A stretch of 64,000 nt of DNA. It comes from Plasmopara viticola (Eukaryota; Oomycota; Peronosporomycetes; Peronosporales; Peronosporaceae). The DNA lies in assembly GCA_001695595.3 (NCBI GenBank), contig MBPM02000021.1, positions 124,001-188,000 of the forward strand, in the 5' to 3' direction. The notes beneath the pieces are model-generated. The model saw only the letters and a list, made by a program, of their open reading frames with translations. It ran no database searches and was not told the origin of the DNA. Both the position numbers and the translations under genes were made by a program. This document shows, one piece after another, positions 44,801 to 54,400 of this stretch. Every line of letters begins with the position of its first letter. The stretch's first letter is position 1.

Positions 44801-45403
44801 CGTTCAATCCCGTACTCCAACCTAAAACCTAAAACCAATCATCGCGGTCAGAATGTACCCAATTTGTGGTGCTTTCCAGTGGTACAGTACCTCAAAAGCG
44901 ACCGGATAGACCTCGACGATTCGAGTTGTAGCACGTTCTCGAGTCACCACGGGTCGAGCGATCTCCCAATCAAAGCCAAAACGATCTGATAGCTGATTCC
45001 AAACTCGTTGGCTCACAAGACGGTAATCTTGACCTTCCACCTGCAATCAGTCCCATCAACACGGTGCATTAGCCCCTTCAAGACGGTACAACGCAGGCTG
45101 CAGTGCGCATCGTACCAGCATAGGTTTCAGCACTGTAATCTTTCGCATCTGACTGCTAAGCTCAAGTTCCAAAAGTACGGCATTTTCAACCTGTAGATCG
45201 CTTTTTCCGCGTGGTCCAGCGTCGTCTGAATCGTCCGTGTCGTTGTCCGTATCGTCGCTTGAAGACGCACCCAGCACACGTGTCCACCACACTAAAGAGA
45301 CAAGGTACCAGTCGTCGCCCTCTTCTACTCGATCGTTGCGTAGTTGATGCTCAAGCGTCTCCGAAAGCCGCCGTAGCGCCGAGTCCTTCAAGCCGTCTTC
45401 CAT
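41881..45403 (-). CDS. Ubiquitin-specific protease, USP4/11/15 type, with barrel-like insert
   Basis: Four exons: 45403-45116, 45040-44891, 44828-42511 and 42436-41881; introns of 75, 62 and 74 bp with GT-AG ends (donors GTACGA, GTACTG, GTAAGT). The product has 1103 residues. The N-terminus is a DUSP domain (WYLVSLVWWTR, DYRLVSQRVWNQL), then a ubiquitin-like segment (about 150-235). About 285-420 carries a chromobarrel/Tudor-knot-like insert (IDAMDTDKKWYESRILDM, VHYRGWTAKWDEWL) that animal USP4/15 lack at this place. The peptidase domain has the Cys box GLSNLGNTCFMNS (Cys about 482), YQQQDSQELMNFLLDGLHED, a second ubiquitin-like insert, zinc-binding CPKC, and the His box GGGHYTAV (His about 1060), so it is catalytically complete. 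It removes ubiquitin from substrates; the barrel may bind methylated chromatin proteins. It shares a 249-bp divergent promoter with RNase T2. Confidence 0.92.
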
Positions 45404-45652
45404 ACTCTTTCGTGTTCGGTCGTTAACCTATTTCGACTGAAACATCGCGGTCGAAAAAGTGTGCCACTGAACGTGGTACAACCTGCCCCACCGCAGTACC
45501 CGAAAGCGGGTACCAGGCGTTTTCCGGCTCAAATTGGATTGGTTTAAATAAAGGTAAACGGAACTGCATGCTGTAACGGACTCTTACGCGTTTCCATGGC
45601 TACACTTGGCTTTCTCCGCCCTTGGCCGTAATCTCCTCCTGCTCTCATCGTC
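45404..45652. promoter_or_regulatory. Divergent promoter, USP gene / RNase T2
   Basis: 249 bp between two opposite start codons. It contains a perfect 18-bp inverted repeat, GTACCCG-AAAG-CGGGTAC, at 45496-45513, and on the RNase side GGATTGGTTTAAATAAAGG (45536-45554), combining an inverted CCAAT box with an AT-rich TATA-like run about 100 bp before ATG 45653. Confidence 0.5.
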
Positions 45653-46432
45653 ATGACGCCTTCTCCATCTCTTGTACGCTCCATGGCCATGACGGCCGCT
45701 GTCTTCACCGTCGTCTCCTCGAGCATTAGCATTCACGACTCGCATAGCGCCGCTGTCTACGATGCGAGCGTCTCGCCCTTGACGGTCCACGCGCCTCGCA
45801 CCTTTGACATGTACATTCTGGCGCAGAGTTGGCAGCCGGCCTTTTGTCGTGGCAAAGAGCACGTGTACCCTGGCTGTCGCGTCCCCCAAACGTATTGGCG
45901 GTCGCACTTGACGCTGCATGGCCTGTGGCCCGAGCTCGCGGGGAGCGCGCCGCCCAGCTATTGCTCGAGCGAAGCCTTTGACGCCGACTTGATTGAGCGC
46001 GAGCTCGGGCTCGCGACCTTGCATCAATACTGGCCCGACGTGAAATTCACCGACGCGTCGCCCGCGTACGCCGATTTCTGGAAACACGAGTGGACGCGGC
46101 ACGGCACGTGCTCGGGCCTGGCCCAAGTCGCGTACTTTACGCACGCGATCGACCTCGAGCGCAACGAGACGCTCGCGCCGACGCCTGCGCTCGTACAAGC
46201 CCACGTCGGGCAATTCGTGGACGTTCAGGCGTTGCGGCACGCCTTTGGCGACGCGGCGCTCCAGTGCCAACACGCGCACGGCGTCTCGATGCTCGCGCAA
46301 GTCTTGACGTGCTGGGAAAAGGACGGGCGGAACGTCCCGACGCACCGGGGCGCCTGTCCCGCGCACGTTCATGCCGAAGATACGTGTTGGCGACCCACCG
46401 TGTTGATCCCGGCGTTCCCAGACGACGACTAG
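45653..46432 (+). CDS. Secreted ribonuclease T2
   Basis: Single exon, 259 residues from ATG 45653. A second in-frame ATG at 45683 (MAMTAAVFTVVSSS) would give a more classical signal peptide; either start yields a secretory N-terminus. Both catalytic signatures of the RNase T2 family are intact: CAS I as LTLHGLWPE (His about 89) and CAS II as FWKHEWTRHGTCSG (His about 145 and 150, Glu between). Cysteines in FCRG, YPGCRV, YCSS, HGTCSG and ACPAH fit the usual disulphides; NETL is an N-glycosylation sequon. These enzymes cut single-stranded RNA through a 2',3'-cyclic phosphate intermediate, in the secretory pathway, vacuole or outside the cell. In a plant-associated oomycete it may scavenge phosphate or nucleotides; a virulence role is possible but not shown. 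GC-rich coding differs strongly from the left half of the window. Confidence 0.95.
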   Translation: MTPSPSLVRSMAMTAAVFTVVSSSISIHDSHSAAVYDASVSPLTVHAPRTFDMYILAQSWQPAFCRGKEHVYPGCRVPQTYWRSHLTLHGLWPELAGSAPPSYCSSEAFDADLIERELGLATLHQYWPDVKFTDASPAYADFWKHEWTRHGTCSGLAQVAYFTHAIDLERNETLAPTPALVQAHVGQFVDVQALRHAFGDAALQCQHAHGVSMLAQVLTCWEKDGRNVPTHRGACPAHVHAEDTCWRPTVLIPAFPDDD

Positions 46433-46838
46433 CGAGGCGTGCGTCGTGGTTGAAACACAACAGGACACGCACATCTTGACGTCCGTCTTGCCATCGTGGT
46501 ACGCGACGTCGTCGGATCTTTCTGTCTTGCTTATGTTGCAGGATGGCATGGCACGTGGTACCAAGTCCACGGCCGTTGCACCATGAGTGCCAATTTATTG
46601 TTTTCGCCGCGCTGGGTCGTGGCTTTATAATTCTTACATTCTTTGGTAATTACACGCTCTTTTTAATCGTACGCTCCTCTTTAATCCTACGTACATGCAA
46701 GAACAACTCGCGCAAATGTTTAGAAAGCTTTCTGTATGATCACTACGCACTCCTTGCTCTTCCTACTTGGCATGTCTTTTTCGCACATTGACACTCTACG
46801 TTACGCAACATGACATTGATGAACCACCCCGTGTGGCT
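46433..46838. other. Intergenic, convergent gene ends
   Basis: About 400 bp between the 3' ends of the RNase T2 gene and the GKWT-domain gene; it switches abruptly from GC-rich to AT-rich DNA at about 46600 and back at 46850. No feature is recognised. Confidence 0.45.
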
Positions 46839-47768
46839 TTAACACATAGAAGCTCGGACGAGCGAGACTCGGAGGGGTGGGAGCACGGCCGTGGACGCGG
46901 CCACCGTGACGGGAGAGCCACTGCGCGGCGGCGGCGAGTAGGACGCGCGCGACGCCACGTCGTCGGAAAGCGTGAGTTTCGGGAGTTTGCACACGACGGG
47001 CGAGAACGCCGCGTGATGGAACCGAGTCGGCGTCGTGCTGGGCCCCGTGTACTTGAAGGTCACGAGTGTAGGCTGGATCGGCCCCGCGTCTTTGACGCCG
47101 TGCGGCGGGGCACAGAGGACACTAGTAATGTCGTCGTAGCTGCGTTTGCGGTCCGAGAGTGCGCGCAGGGGACTCTGCGGCGTCAAGGCCCCGTGCCGAG
47201 GTGCGCCGTCGACGTCCACGACGTGGTCTTCGTCGTCGAGACTCTGGAGAAACGCGTGACGGAGACGGGCGAGGCGGTACGCCGCCGTCTCGATCGAGTA
47301 CGCGGCCGCTTGCGAGTCCCGCGCACACGGGTAGTACGCCCGTCGTCCGATCTTGGGATTGATTTTGATCCCGGCAAAGACCGAGCCGGGCAAGAGCTTT
47401 TTCGAAATGCGCATGGGGTCACAATGCAGCTGTTGCGCCAAGTACCCCCGGAGCGTCGTGCCGTATTGGATTGCCAAGACGCCGTCGCAAAAGTACGAGA
47501 TGGTCGCGGCCGCGTACTCTTCTTCGGCACGCGTCCACTTGCCGCGCCGCAACGGACCCGTCAAGGCCAAGTTGACGGGCGTCGCCACGGTCGATGGGCC
47601 CGGTGTTTGGTGCGTCGGTTGCAAGTAGGGCCGCATGGGCGAGTGCAAGCGATAGTGGTCGTGCCGGTGAGGGCTCTGACGAACGTGGGGCGAGGCCCGC
47701 AAGGACGGGAGCACCGCTCGTTGCGGGAATGGCGGCGCGTGGAGCGACGGGAGGTGAGTCATTGCCAT
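46839..47768 (-). CDS. Stramenopile GKWT-domain protein (small basic domain)
   Basis: Single exon, 309 residues from ATG 47768, the first ATG of the frame. Residues about 72-150 form a conserved globular block: RRGKWTRAEEEYAAA, a hydrophobic helix, YGTTLRGYLAQQLHCDPMRI, SKKL, and a closing IGRRAYYPC. This arrangement of a GKWT-x-EEE start, GTTLR-x-(Y/F)L and C-x-P-x-R-(I/V)-(S/T)-KK recurs in many oomycete and diatom proteins; the start recalls a Myb/SANT helix. The N-terminus is His/Pro-rich and the C-terminal half is low-complexity. A nuclear, DNA-binding role is a plausible inference but undemonstrated. The gene faces RNase T2 tail-to-tail. Confidence 0.7.
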   Translation of the reverse strand: MAMTHLPSLHAPPFPQRAVLPSLRASPHVRQSPHRHDHYRLHSPMRPYLQPTHQTPGPSTVATPVNLALTGPLRRGKWTRAEEEYAAATISYFCDGVLAIQYGTTLRGYLAQQLHCDPMRISKKLLPGSVFAGIKINPKIGRRAYYPCARDSQAAAYSIETAAYRLARLRHAFLQSLDDEDHVVDVDGAPRHGALTPQSPLRALSDRKRSYDDITSVLCAPPHGVKDAGPIQPTLVTFKYTGPSTTPTRFHHAAFSPVVCKLPKLTLSDDVASRASYSPPPRSGSPVTVAASTAVLPPLRVSLVRASMC

Positions 47769-50703
47769 GTTATTTGAGCCTTGCGTTCGTCGCCACTCGA
47801 CCAATTGGCAAATGAGCTTTGAGTCCTCGAAAGGAAGGCCACGGCGCTTCGAGTGCCAATCTCGTGCCAAACGCACACTGTCGAGGCTATCTTTTCACCC
47901 ACCTCGACGGGCAGAAGAAGCTGACCAGTGATGGCTCGATCTTTGTAAGCCCCCACACACCATGGGGAAAACGCAAGGCCGTGACTTAAGGGCATGCAAG
48001 AAGCTACGCGACGACCGTCGCGTGCTCACGTCGAGGATTAAAAGGTGGGTGAATAGCAGCGTTTGACACAAACGACGAGGCTTTCAACAAGGTACGAAAG
48101 CTCAAGGTACGAAGCGAGTGATGACTTAAAAAGTCTAGCGAAACTCGAGACGAAAGGGGCGGTCAAAGGTGCGTCTCTGGAAGCGTCTCGTTTACAGGAG
48201 AAGAAGAGGCGCGCACTGAGATCAACGCGTACCGTACGTACATGCGATCGCTGGCCGTCCGTGCATGCACGTCGGTCGATCTTGGTAGAAAAGTCACGCC
48301 ACGACCGCGCAACGCCTAAGCTGTCGCCCTTCGCCGCGTGGAGCACGTGGCAAGTGTTGAAGGTTAAATACCTCAGCTTCAAGTGCAGTCAGTGGCTTGG
48401 CTTGGCTCCACCGAGTGTCCCAACAGGCAAAAGGGACGTCGTGGCCAGCGAGTGGCGTCCCCGTGGTCGTTGGCAACTCAGAACGCAATGCAAAAGAGAC
48501 GGGCAACTCGAAACCTCAAGACACGTGCAAGTCGCTTTGTCGACGAGCGAACACGAAGGTCGGTCGGGCGCCGTTCTGTCGCGGCTCCCCGACGTTGGTG
48601 CCAGTGCTTTACTGGCCTTAATGGCACGGGTGCGCACCCAGCGCGTCTTAGTCCTCGCGACGGGATGCGCCCCTGCCGCAGCAAGACCCATCCACCCAAT
48701 CACGAGACTTGCACAGCGTGCCGTAAACGCTTCCTTTATATGCACTTGGGAGACGTCCCACTTGTTCAGCGCGCCATGTTGGTCGCGCATCCTTTGCGTC
48801 ACAGAGAGAAAGAGCATAGCCGACCTGTTTCTGTTGCTTCTTCGACTTTTCACGGCCCACTGTATCAAGTTTGCACAAGCTTTGTTTACTGCAAGGGCCT
48901 CGATTGCGAATGCAATATGAAAGGAATATAAGGTATTACAGGCTCTAACGCCCGGTTTTGCAGATCCCTTTTTTTTTTATGGCCCTCGTTTGATATATGA
49001 TAACATTGCTGCGACATGTTATATACATCATAGCTCCATCTTCGTGTACGGCCATGATGGGTGCTCTTAAGACAGGCTGGCGCCAGCAATCTACTTGGAC
49101 GCTGCTGCTTTGTAAGCTTTCTCTTCTTGGCCTGTGTTAAATGACTGGCGGACTAAAGCTTGGAGTTGCTAGCTACAACAGCGCAGAGCGCCTCCCAGCA
49201 TTAGCGTTCGTCAAGGCATGCGAAAAGAGAGCAAAAGGAAAAACCATCCTCCTGCTTTGCGTCAAGTATGCTGACTCTGTCTGGACTGTGAGGCATGAGT
49301 GCACCCTTAAAAGGCAGACAGGAAGCAGTAATGCTTGGTGCTTCAAGTCGTGGCTTGAGGACGGGGACGGAGGCATTTGAGGTGGGTGTGGTACGTGCGA
49401 GTGCCGCTATCCGTCTTCCTTCGCAACCTTCCTACCTCTACCGGTCCAGGTGGAGGACAAAGTGGGAGACACGTGCCGAGTTGCTTCGTGACCCCTATCA
49501 CTCCTCTCGGCCGAAATATTCCAAGAAAGAATCCGCTCGCGATGTACCTGTGTTTTGGTACACTCCCCCCTGCCACCTCTCTGGAGTGTGAAAAAGCAGC
49601 TGATGGCCTGGAGAGTTAGTGGCTGGCGCAGCTCCTTTGTCGTCTCATGTGTCAAACGCAAAGGCGATTTGAAGCATAGTGCTTGTGTGCTTTGCTCAAG
49701 AACTGGGCTCAGATTCTGGAATCATTGCTGGACTTGATCAGCCGTCCTTCCATTTGCACGCAAAAGATTTTCATTGATGGGTGGTAGATGAGCCAGCGTG
49801 GAGGTGACGCTCTATGTACCAGTCGTCTCATTCTTCTTGCCTTCCTTGCAGTGAAGAAGAGACATGTTGTCAGCACCAATACGGTATGTTTGCACCAGTG
49901 GTACCATTGTTAAGACACACTTGGTACCCCAACGCAACTTGAGAGTAACCTCCTTTTTAGTAGACTACAGAGAACTATTTGTAGGCTTGCGTCGATCATT
50001 TTATATATCAATGGGAAACAAATTGCAATAGTATTTGCAGTATTTCATATTAACACATGCACGACAAAAGAAAAAAAGTATTGGAAGTCAATCAGTGCCG
50101 CAACCAAAAGGTCGAAGGTTCTATAGAACTGAGGTCGTAAAGTAAAGGCTGGCAAGACGCCGTGATTTCCATTGAAGTAGCCCCGCCTGTTTTTGATTCC
50201 AAAGATTGTATATCAAAGTCCTGTCTTCTCTTGTGCTCTCGCGTTTTATGCTGCAATGATCGACGACTGCCTTTCTCCTCTAAATACATTAGAGGGACCA
50301 AAGTGACCAGAATAGTATACTCTTGTAGGAGAAAGCTACTAATTTGCCTGGAATGTTATTGTTATTGAATTGATTGCAATAATACCCGAAATAATTGTTT
50401 CGTCACTTGTTGACTACATCCTAATGGTACTTGCAGGGCGTCTACAAGCTTAGGCTTGTGTCGTCTAGCTCGCACTGCAAAGCCGTCGTTTGGCTTCAAT
50501 CCGGCAAGAATCGCCAGAAACGACGTCGACGACTTGACGCATGGTCGCCACGGACGCTACATCAAGCACGACGACTGCCACCGCACTATCCAGTCGCACA
50601 CACGCGATCAAAAAACAGTGAGTCACCGAAATTGCATCGTGATTCCTTAGCCCCGAAAAAATGCACACAAAGGATCGAACGACGGCTGCACGTCGTTACG
50701 ACC
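47769..50703. other. Intergenic, partly GC-rich, no certain gene
   Basis: From 47.8 to 49.8 kb the DNA is GC-rich and open in several frames on both strands (for example 48063-48920 plus and 48389-48868 minus, which overlap). No frame shows a recognised domain or codon pattern that singles it out, so I call none. A minus-strand frame near 49.09-49.14 kb ends in a lysine-rich tail (GQEEKAYKAAASK, stop) that might be a last exon. 49.8-50.4 kb is AT-rich. Confidence 0.4.
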
Positions 50704-50988
50704 ATGGGCCTATCGCAGAGCTGTGGATGCGAGAGATCGAAGTGCGCTGTCGACCACAAACGCGTGCGCAACGTACAGCGAAAGCCTGGAATCGTTGAGG
50801 ATTCGAAAGCATCGAGCACTCGTCAACGTCATGTAGCGTTGACGAGGTCAGACGACCTTGCCGTATCCTCCATGACGTCAACAGTCTTGTCGACACGAGG
50901 CAAAGATGACGATGCAAATGATGGGAGGAACCAACGAGTCCAAGTCCTTGCACAACAACGACAAGCAGTAAACTTGCACATTTCGTGA
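50704..50988 (+). CDS. Possible small N-myristoylated protein
   Basis: A 94-codon ATG frame with a favourable start context (ACCATGG). The product begins MGLSQSCGCE: Gly2 and Ser6 fit the N-myristoyltransferase signal, and Cys7 and Cys9 could be palmitoylated, a dual-acylation pattern seen in membrane and flagellar proteins. The rest is basic and Ser-rich without a recognised domain. The opposite strand is also open, so chance is not excluded; no family is recognised. Confidence 0.3.
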   Translation: MGLSQSCGCERSKCAVDHKRVRNVQRKPGIVEDSKASSTRQRHVALTRSDDLAVSSMTSTVLSTRGKDDDANDGRNQRVQVLAQQRQAVNLHIS

Positions 50989-51432
50989 TTTTGTAATCTT
51001 CAGAACGACAAATATTTGCATTTGCCAACTGGTTTTGACGCAAATTATTGTCCCCTCGTTTGCAGCTTGGTATCCCACGACTTTGAGTGTCACGCGTGCG
51101 TGGTCCGACCCTCATTAGACCACGATGTTCGGTGATCACGGTCAGTGTCTGGCGACACTGACTTCGGTGGGGTCGTCGTCCAAGCATACACAATCGACCA
51201 TCATCACACGTGGGCGAAACAAAAGGTGCCAAAAAGCAACTGGTCCAACAATAACACAACGGATGGGCAACATCCTATCAAAAATGGCAATTGGTCATGT
51301 ACATAAAGTGAAATAATTCGTCACGGTGCTAAAAACCAGGACATTGCACCAACTATCGACATTATTCCTCTCGGCTATCATGAAATTACATTAATGGCCA
51401 AACTATCGGGGGCCAGATTGTGCCCATTGCTC
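50989..51432. other. Intergenic, 3' side of dynein gene
   Basis: Spacer downstream of the dynein stop codon (51433-51435). No coding or RNA feature is recognised. Confidence 0.4.
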
Positions 51433-54400
51433 CTAAGTGTCGAGTTGCGTGAGCAAAGCAACACCACGCTTGATCCAATGGTTCTGTCGATGCTCTCGAC
51501 GCATTGGCAATCGGACCATCATGACAAAGTTTGTCGACTGGCCCGTCGTCGACAAGGTGCCTTGGCGCTGCGACGTCTTGTATACGGGACACAGGTACAC
51601 GTGGGCCGTCCCGTTCGGATCCGTGTCTTCCACCGGTTCAATCGCGTCCCGCGGTTTCGGGAGCAAATGCAAAACCGGTAACTGCACATGCAATTCCCGC
51701 GGCCGCATTTCGGCCAGCGCATGGGTCGCGACGTCCCAGCCCGCGCCTTCGAGGTACAAGCCATCCACATACGCCCCCTCTTCGGCCGGTCTCGTCACTT
51801 CCGCGGCAGCTCGAGTCAAGACAATCGTATCGAAACTTACTTGATCGATCGGTACTTTATGCTTTCGCGCGTACGTTTGCAGTGTGCCCGTCAAAAACGC
51901 GTGGGGAGAAACGAACCCGGAAACCCAAAATACCGGTGGCGCGTGGCCCTGGACGACCCACTTTTGCACCCACGCCACGCGGGCCAACAAATCCTTCACC
52001 CAACTGCCCAGCGGTTTCAACGACGGGTACGCGACGGCGGACCACCGAGCTGGTACATGCCCATTGACTAGACTCTCCCCCATCGCTTCCAACTCGGCAG
52101 ACAGCACCACGAGGCCCTTGATAGCAAGGTGCACGTCGTCCAACGACCGCTGGACGGTGGTCAATAACCGGTTCAACCGTCCCACTTCCTGGATCAAAAC
52201 GGTATTCATCGCCGCGTCAGGACCCACGGGACACGTCCGTGCAACGTGGGCGACGTCAAACGGACGTGGGAGTCGCACGGCAATGTCCCGTGCCGTTTCC
52301 TCCACCCGTTGCTCCCAATTCATGGCCCGATCGGCACGCAATGGCCCGCGTGGCTGCATTGACAGCGCCGCTTCCAAGAGCACCTTCGTGTCGGCCAGCG
52401 CTGTCGAGATACTTGCATTGGCATGGAGGCCAAAGACTTCCGGGCCGTCAATGCGTGGCAACTGGTCAATGTACGCAAGCACGTCCGAGACGGCACCACT
52501 GGACGACGGGGCATCGTACATTCCCGACAATGAGCACGAAGACGACAAGAGGGCGGGCGTATAGACGTCGCCCACGAGCGTCAAGAGGCACCGTCGATCG
52601 CGCTCGTCCGTGACGCGACCGCCATAGTGGCACTCCCCTGCGAGGTACGCCAAGGTTCGAAATGGCACGGGGTCCTCGCCACGCAAAGCCTCGAGCATCT
52701 CTTTCAATTGCGTCGTGGCAATGGCCAGGTCCGACGCGGCAAAGCCGTAGGCGCGGTTCCAGCCCAACGGGCCAAAGTGGGTCCGTGCACGCACAACCGC
52801 GTGGAAGCAACACAGCCGAAACAAGAGCGTCTTGAAAACGTGCGGTCGCGCACACGTCGCAAACCAGTCGTCGTCGAGGGCCTCGTACATTTCCTTCAAC
52901 TGCGCACGCACGCCCGTGGGTGCTTCGTGCGTCAGTTTCACGCCGTAATGCAGGAGACTCGACGGGAAGGCCGTCGTGGGTTCCGTCGTGAGCCACAGGC
53001 GAAACGAGGCGTGGACGCGGTCCAGCGTCAAGTCGGCGCACATGGAAGCTAACGTTGGGAGCCACGAAGCGGCCAAGTGGCAATTGGCCAGACAGACCCA
53101 CGTCCCGTGCTCACTGGCGTCGGCAATGGCCGCTTCCGCCACGGGCCCTTGGGCCTGGCCAAGCGACAGCGTGACAAAGTGCTCGTGCATGTTCTTGGCC
53201 AATGCAAATTGCCGCAACTCGACCGTCGGATCCGCTCCCGGTGATAAGACGAGGATCAAGGGCGTGGCACACGTGGCAGCGTCGTAGCCCGCGTGGAGAC
53301 TAAAGGGTCGGGGCTCAATGTACTGCGGGCCCAATTCCATTGCCACAAACGCGACGAGGGCCGGCACGACCTGATCCGGACGTATACAGCGTAAAACAAG
53401 GAGGCGTTGGAACGCATCCAGAGTGGCAACCGCGGGGACGGCAGCAAGGGCCGCAGCGGGATCGTCGGCGGTGTAGACCCGATCCCAGTGCGCAACTTCC
53501 GCCTCGAAAGCGGTACTGAACCCGGTAAAAGACGGCAACTGGTCCAACCCAACGACGTTGGCCCACAACTGATCACTGACCCACGCACGTGACCCGAACG
53601 GGTTTCGTTTGGCCACCACCACTTGCGTATTGCCACTTAAGAAATACCGCACTTCCGTCCGATCCAGTGTCCCATTTCCCTCGAGAAGTTGCACCGTCAG
53701 TAAAAACGCAAAGAGCAACTTGTGTTTGGCAAACAACGCGCGACTGACACGCTGATATAGCAACCAAGTGAACGTATCCTTTAAACCAGCGACGCGCGTC
53801 GAAAAGACGGCCGACGGCTCGGCCCGAGAAATCGACGCGAGAAAGAGGTCGAGGAACCACTCGAGGGCAAATTCGTACATGGGATCCAGGCCACTCAAGT
53901 CGGCAAGGCAAAAGAACAGGGGCGCCGCATGCGCCGCCACGGGCAAATACTGGTGCCGTTTTGCAGCCAGCAACTGGTGCGTCGCGGCCGTCGCGCGGCC
54001 TTTGTCGGCCATTTGATTCGCCGTTGCTTTGGCCACTTGTAACGTTTCGATTAATCGGTCGTCGGCAAGGAGGGTGCCGGGGGCAAGTTGCACCAAGGAC
54101 AAGATCTCGTCTTCAAGCTCGTGGACCCGTTTTTGCGTTGCCACGTCGTCGATTAAGAGCGCCACGCGCTCTTGTTCCAACTGAGGCGCTTCGACTGCCA
54201 CGACGAGATGCAACAATTGATCCTGGATTCCTTCGGCCGTCGCCATGAAATTCACGACGTTCACTTTGGCACAAACCTCTGGTCCATAGTGGGGATTCCG
54301 CAACTTTGTTGCCAGGTACAGGCAAAACGTGTCGTCGTAGGGAACAATACTGTTTCCCAATCGGATCCCGGTCCCCGTCCCCGTGTGTACCACTTGTTTC

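Noticed and set aside
44822..45046. Separate small gene reading across the second USP exon
   Set aside because: The reading continues into an intron; joining with flanking exons gives an uninterrupted DUSP and ubiquitin-like region.
45584..46570. Long minus-strand open frame opposite RNase T2
   Set aside because: Arg-rich, no family, fully overlaps the RNase T2 gene with intact catalytic motifs; an antisense frame caused by high GC.
46767..47777. 336-codon plus-strand frame opposite the GKWT-domain gene
   Set aside because: Arg/Asp/Gly-rich low-complexity product without a recognised domain; the minus strand carries the conserved domain.
48063..48931. Overlapping long frames on both strands at 48.1-48.9 kb
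   Set aside because: Mutually overlapping in several frames, no domain, start codon mostly non-ATG; explained by GC-rich DNA with few stops.
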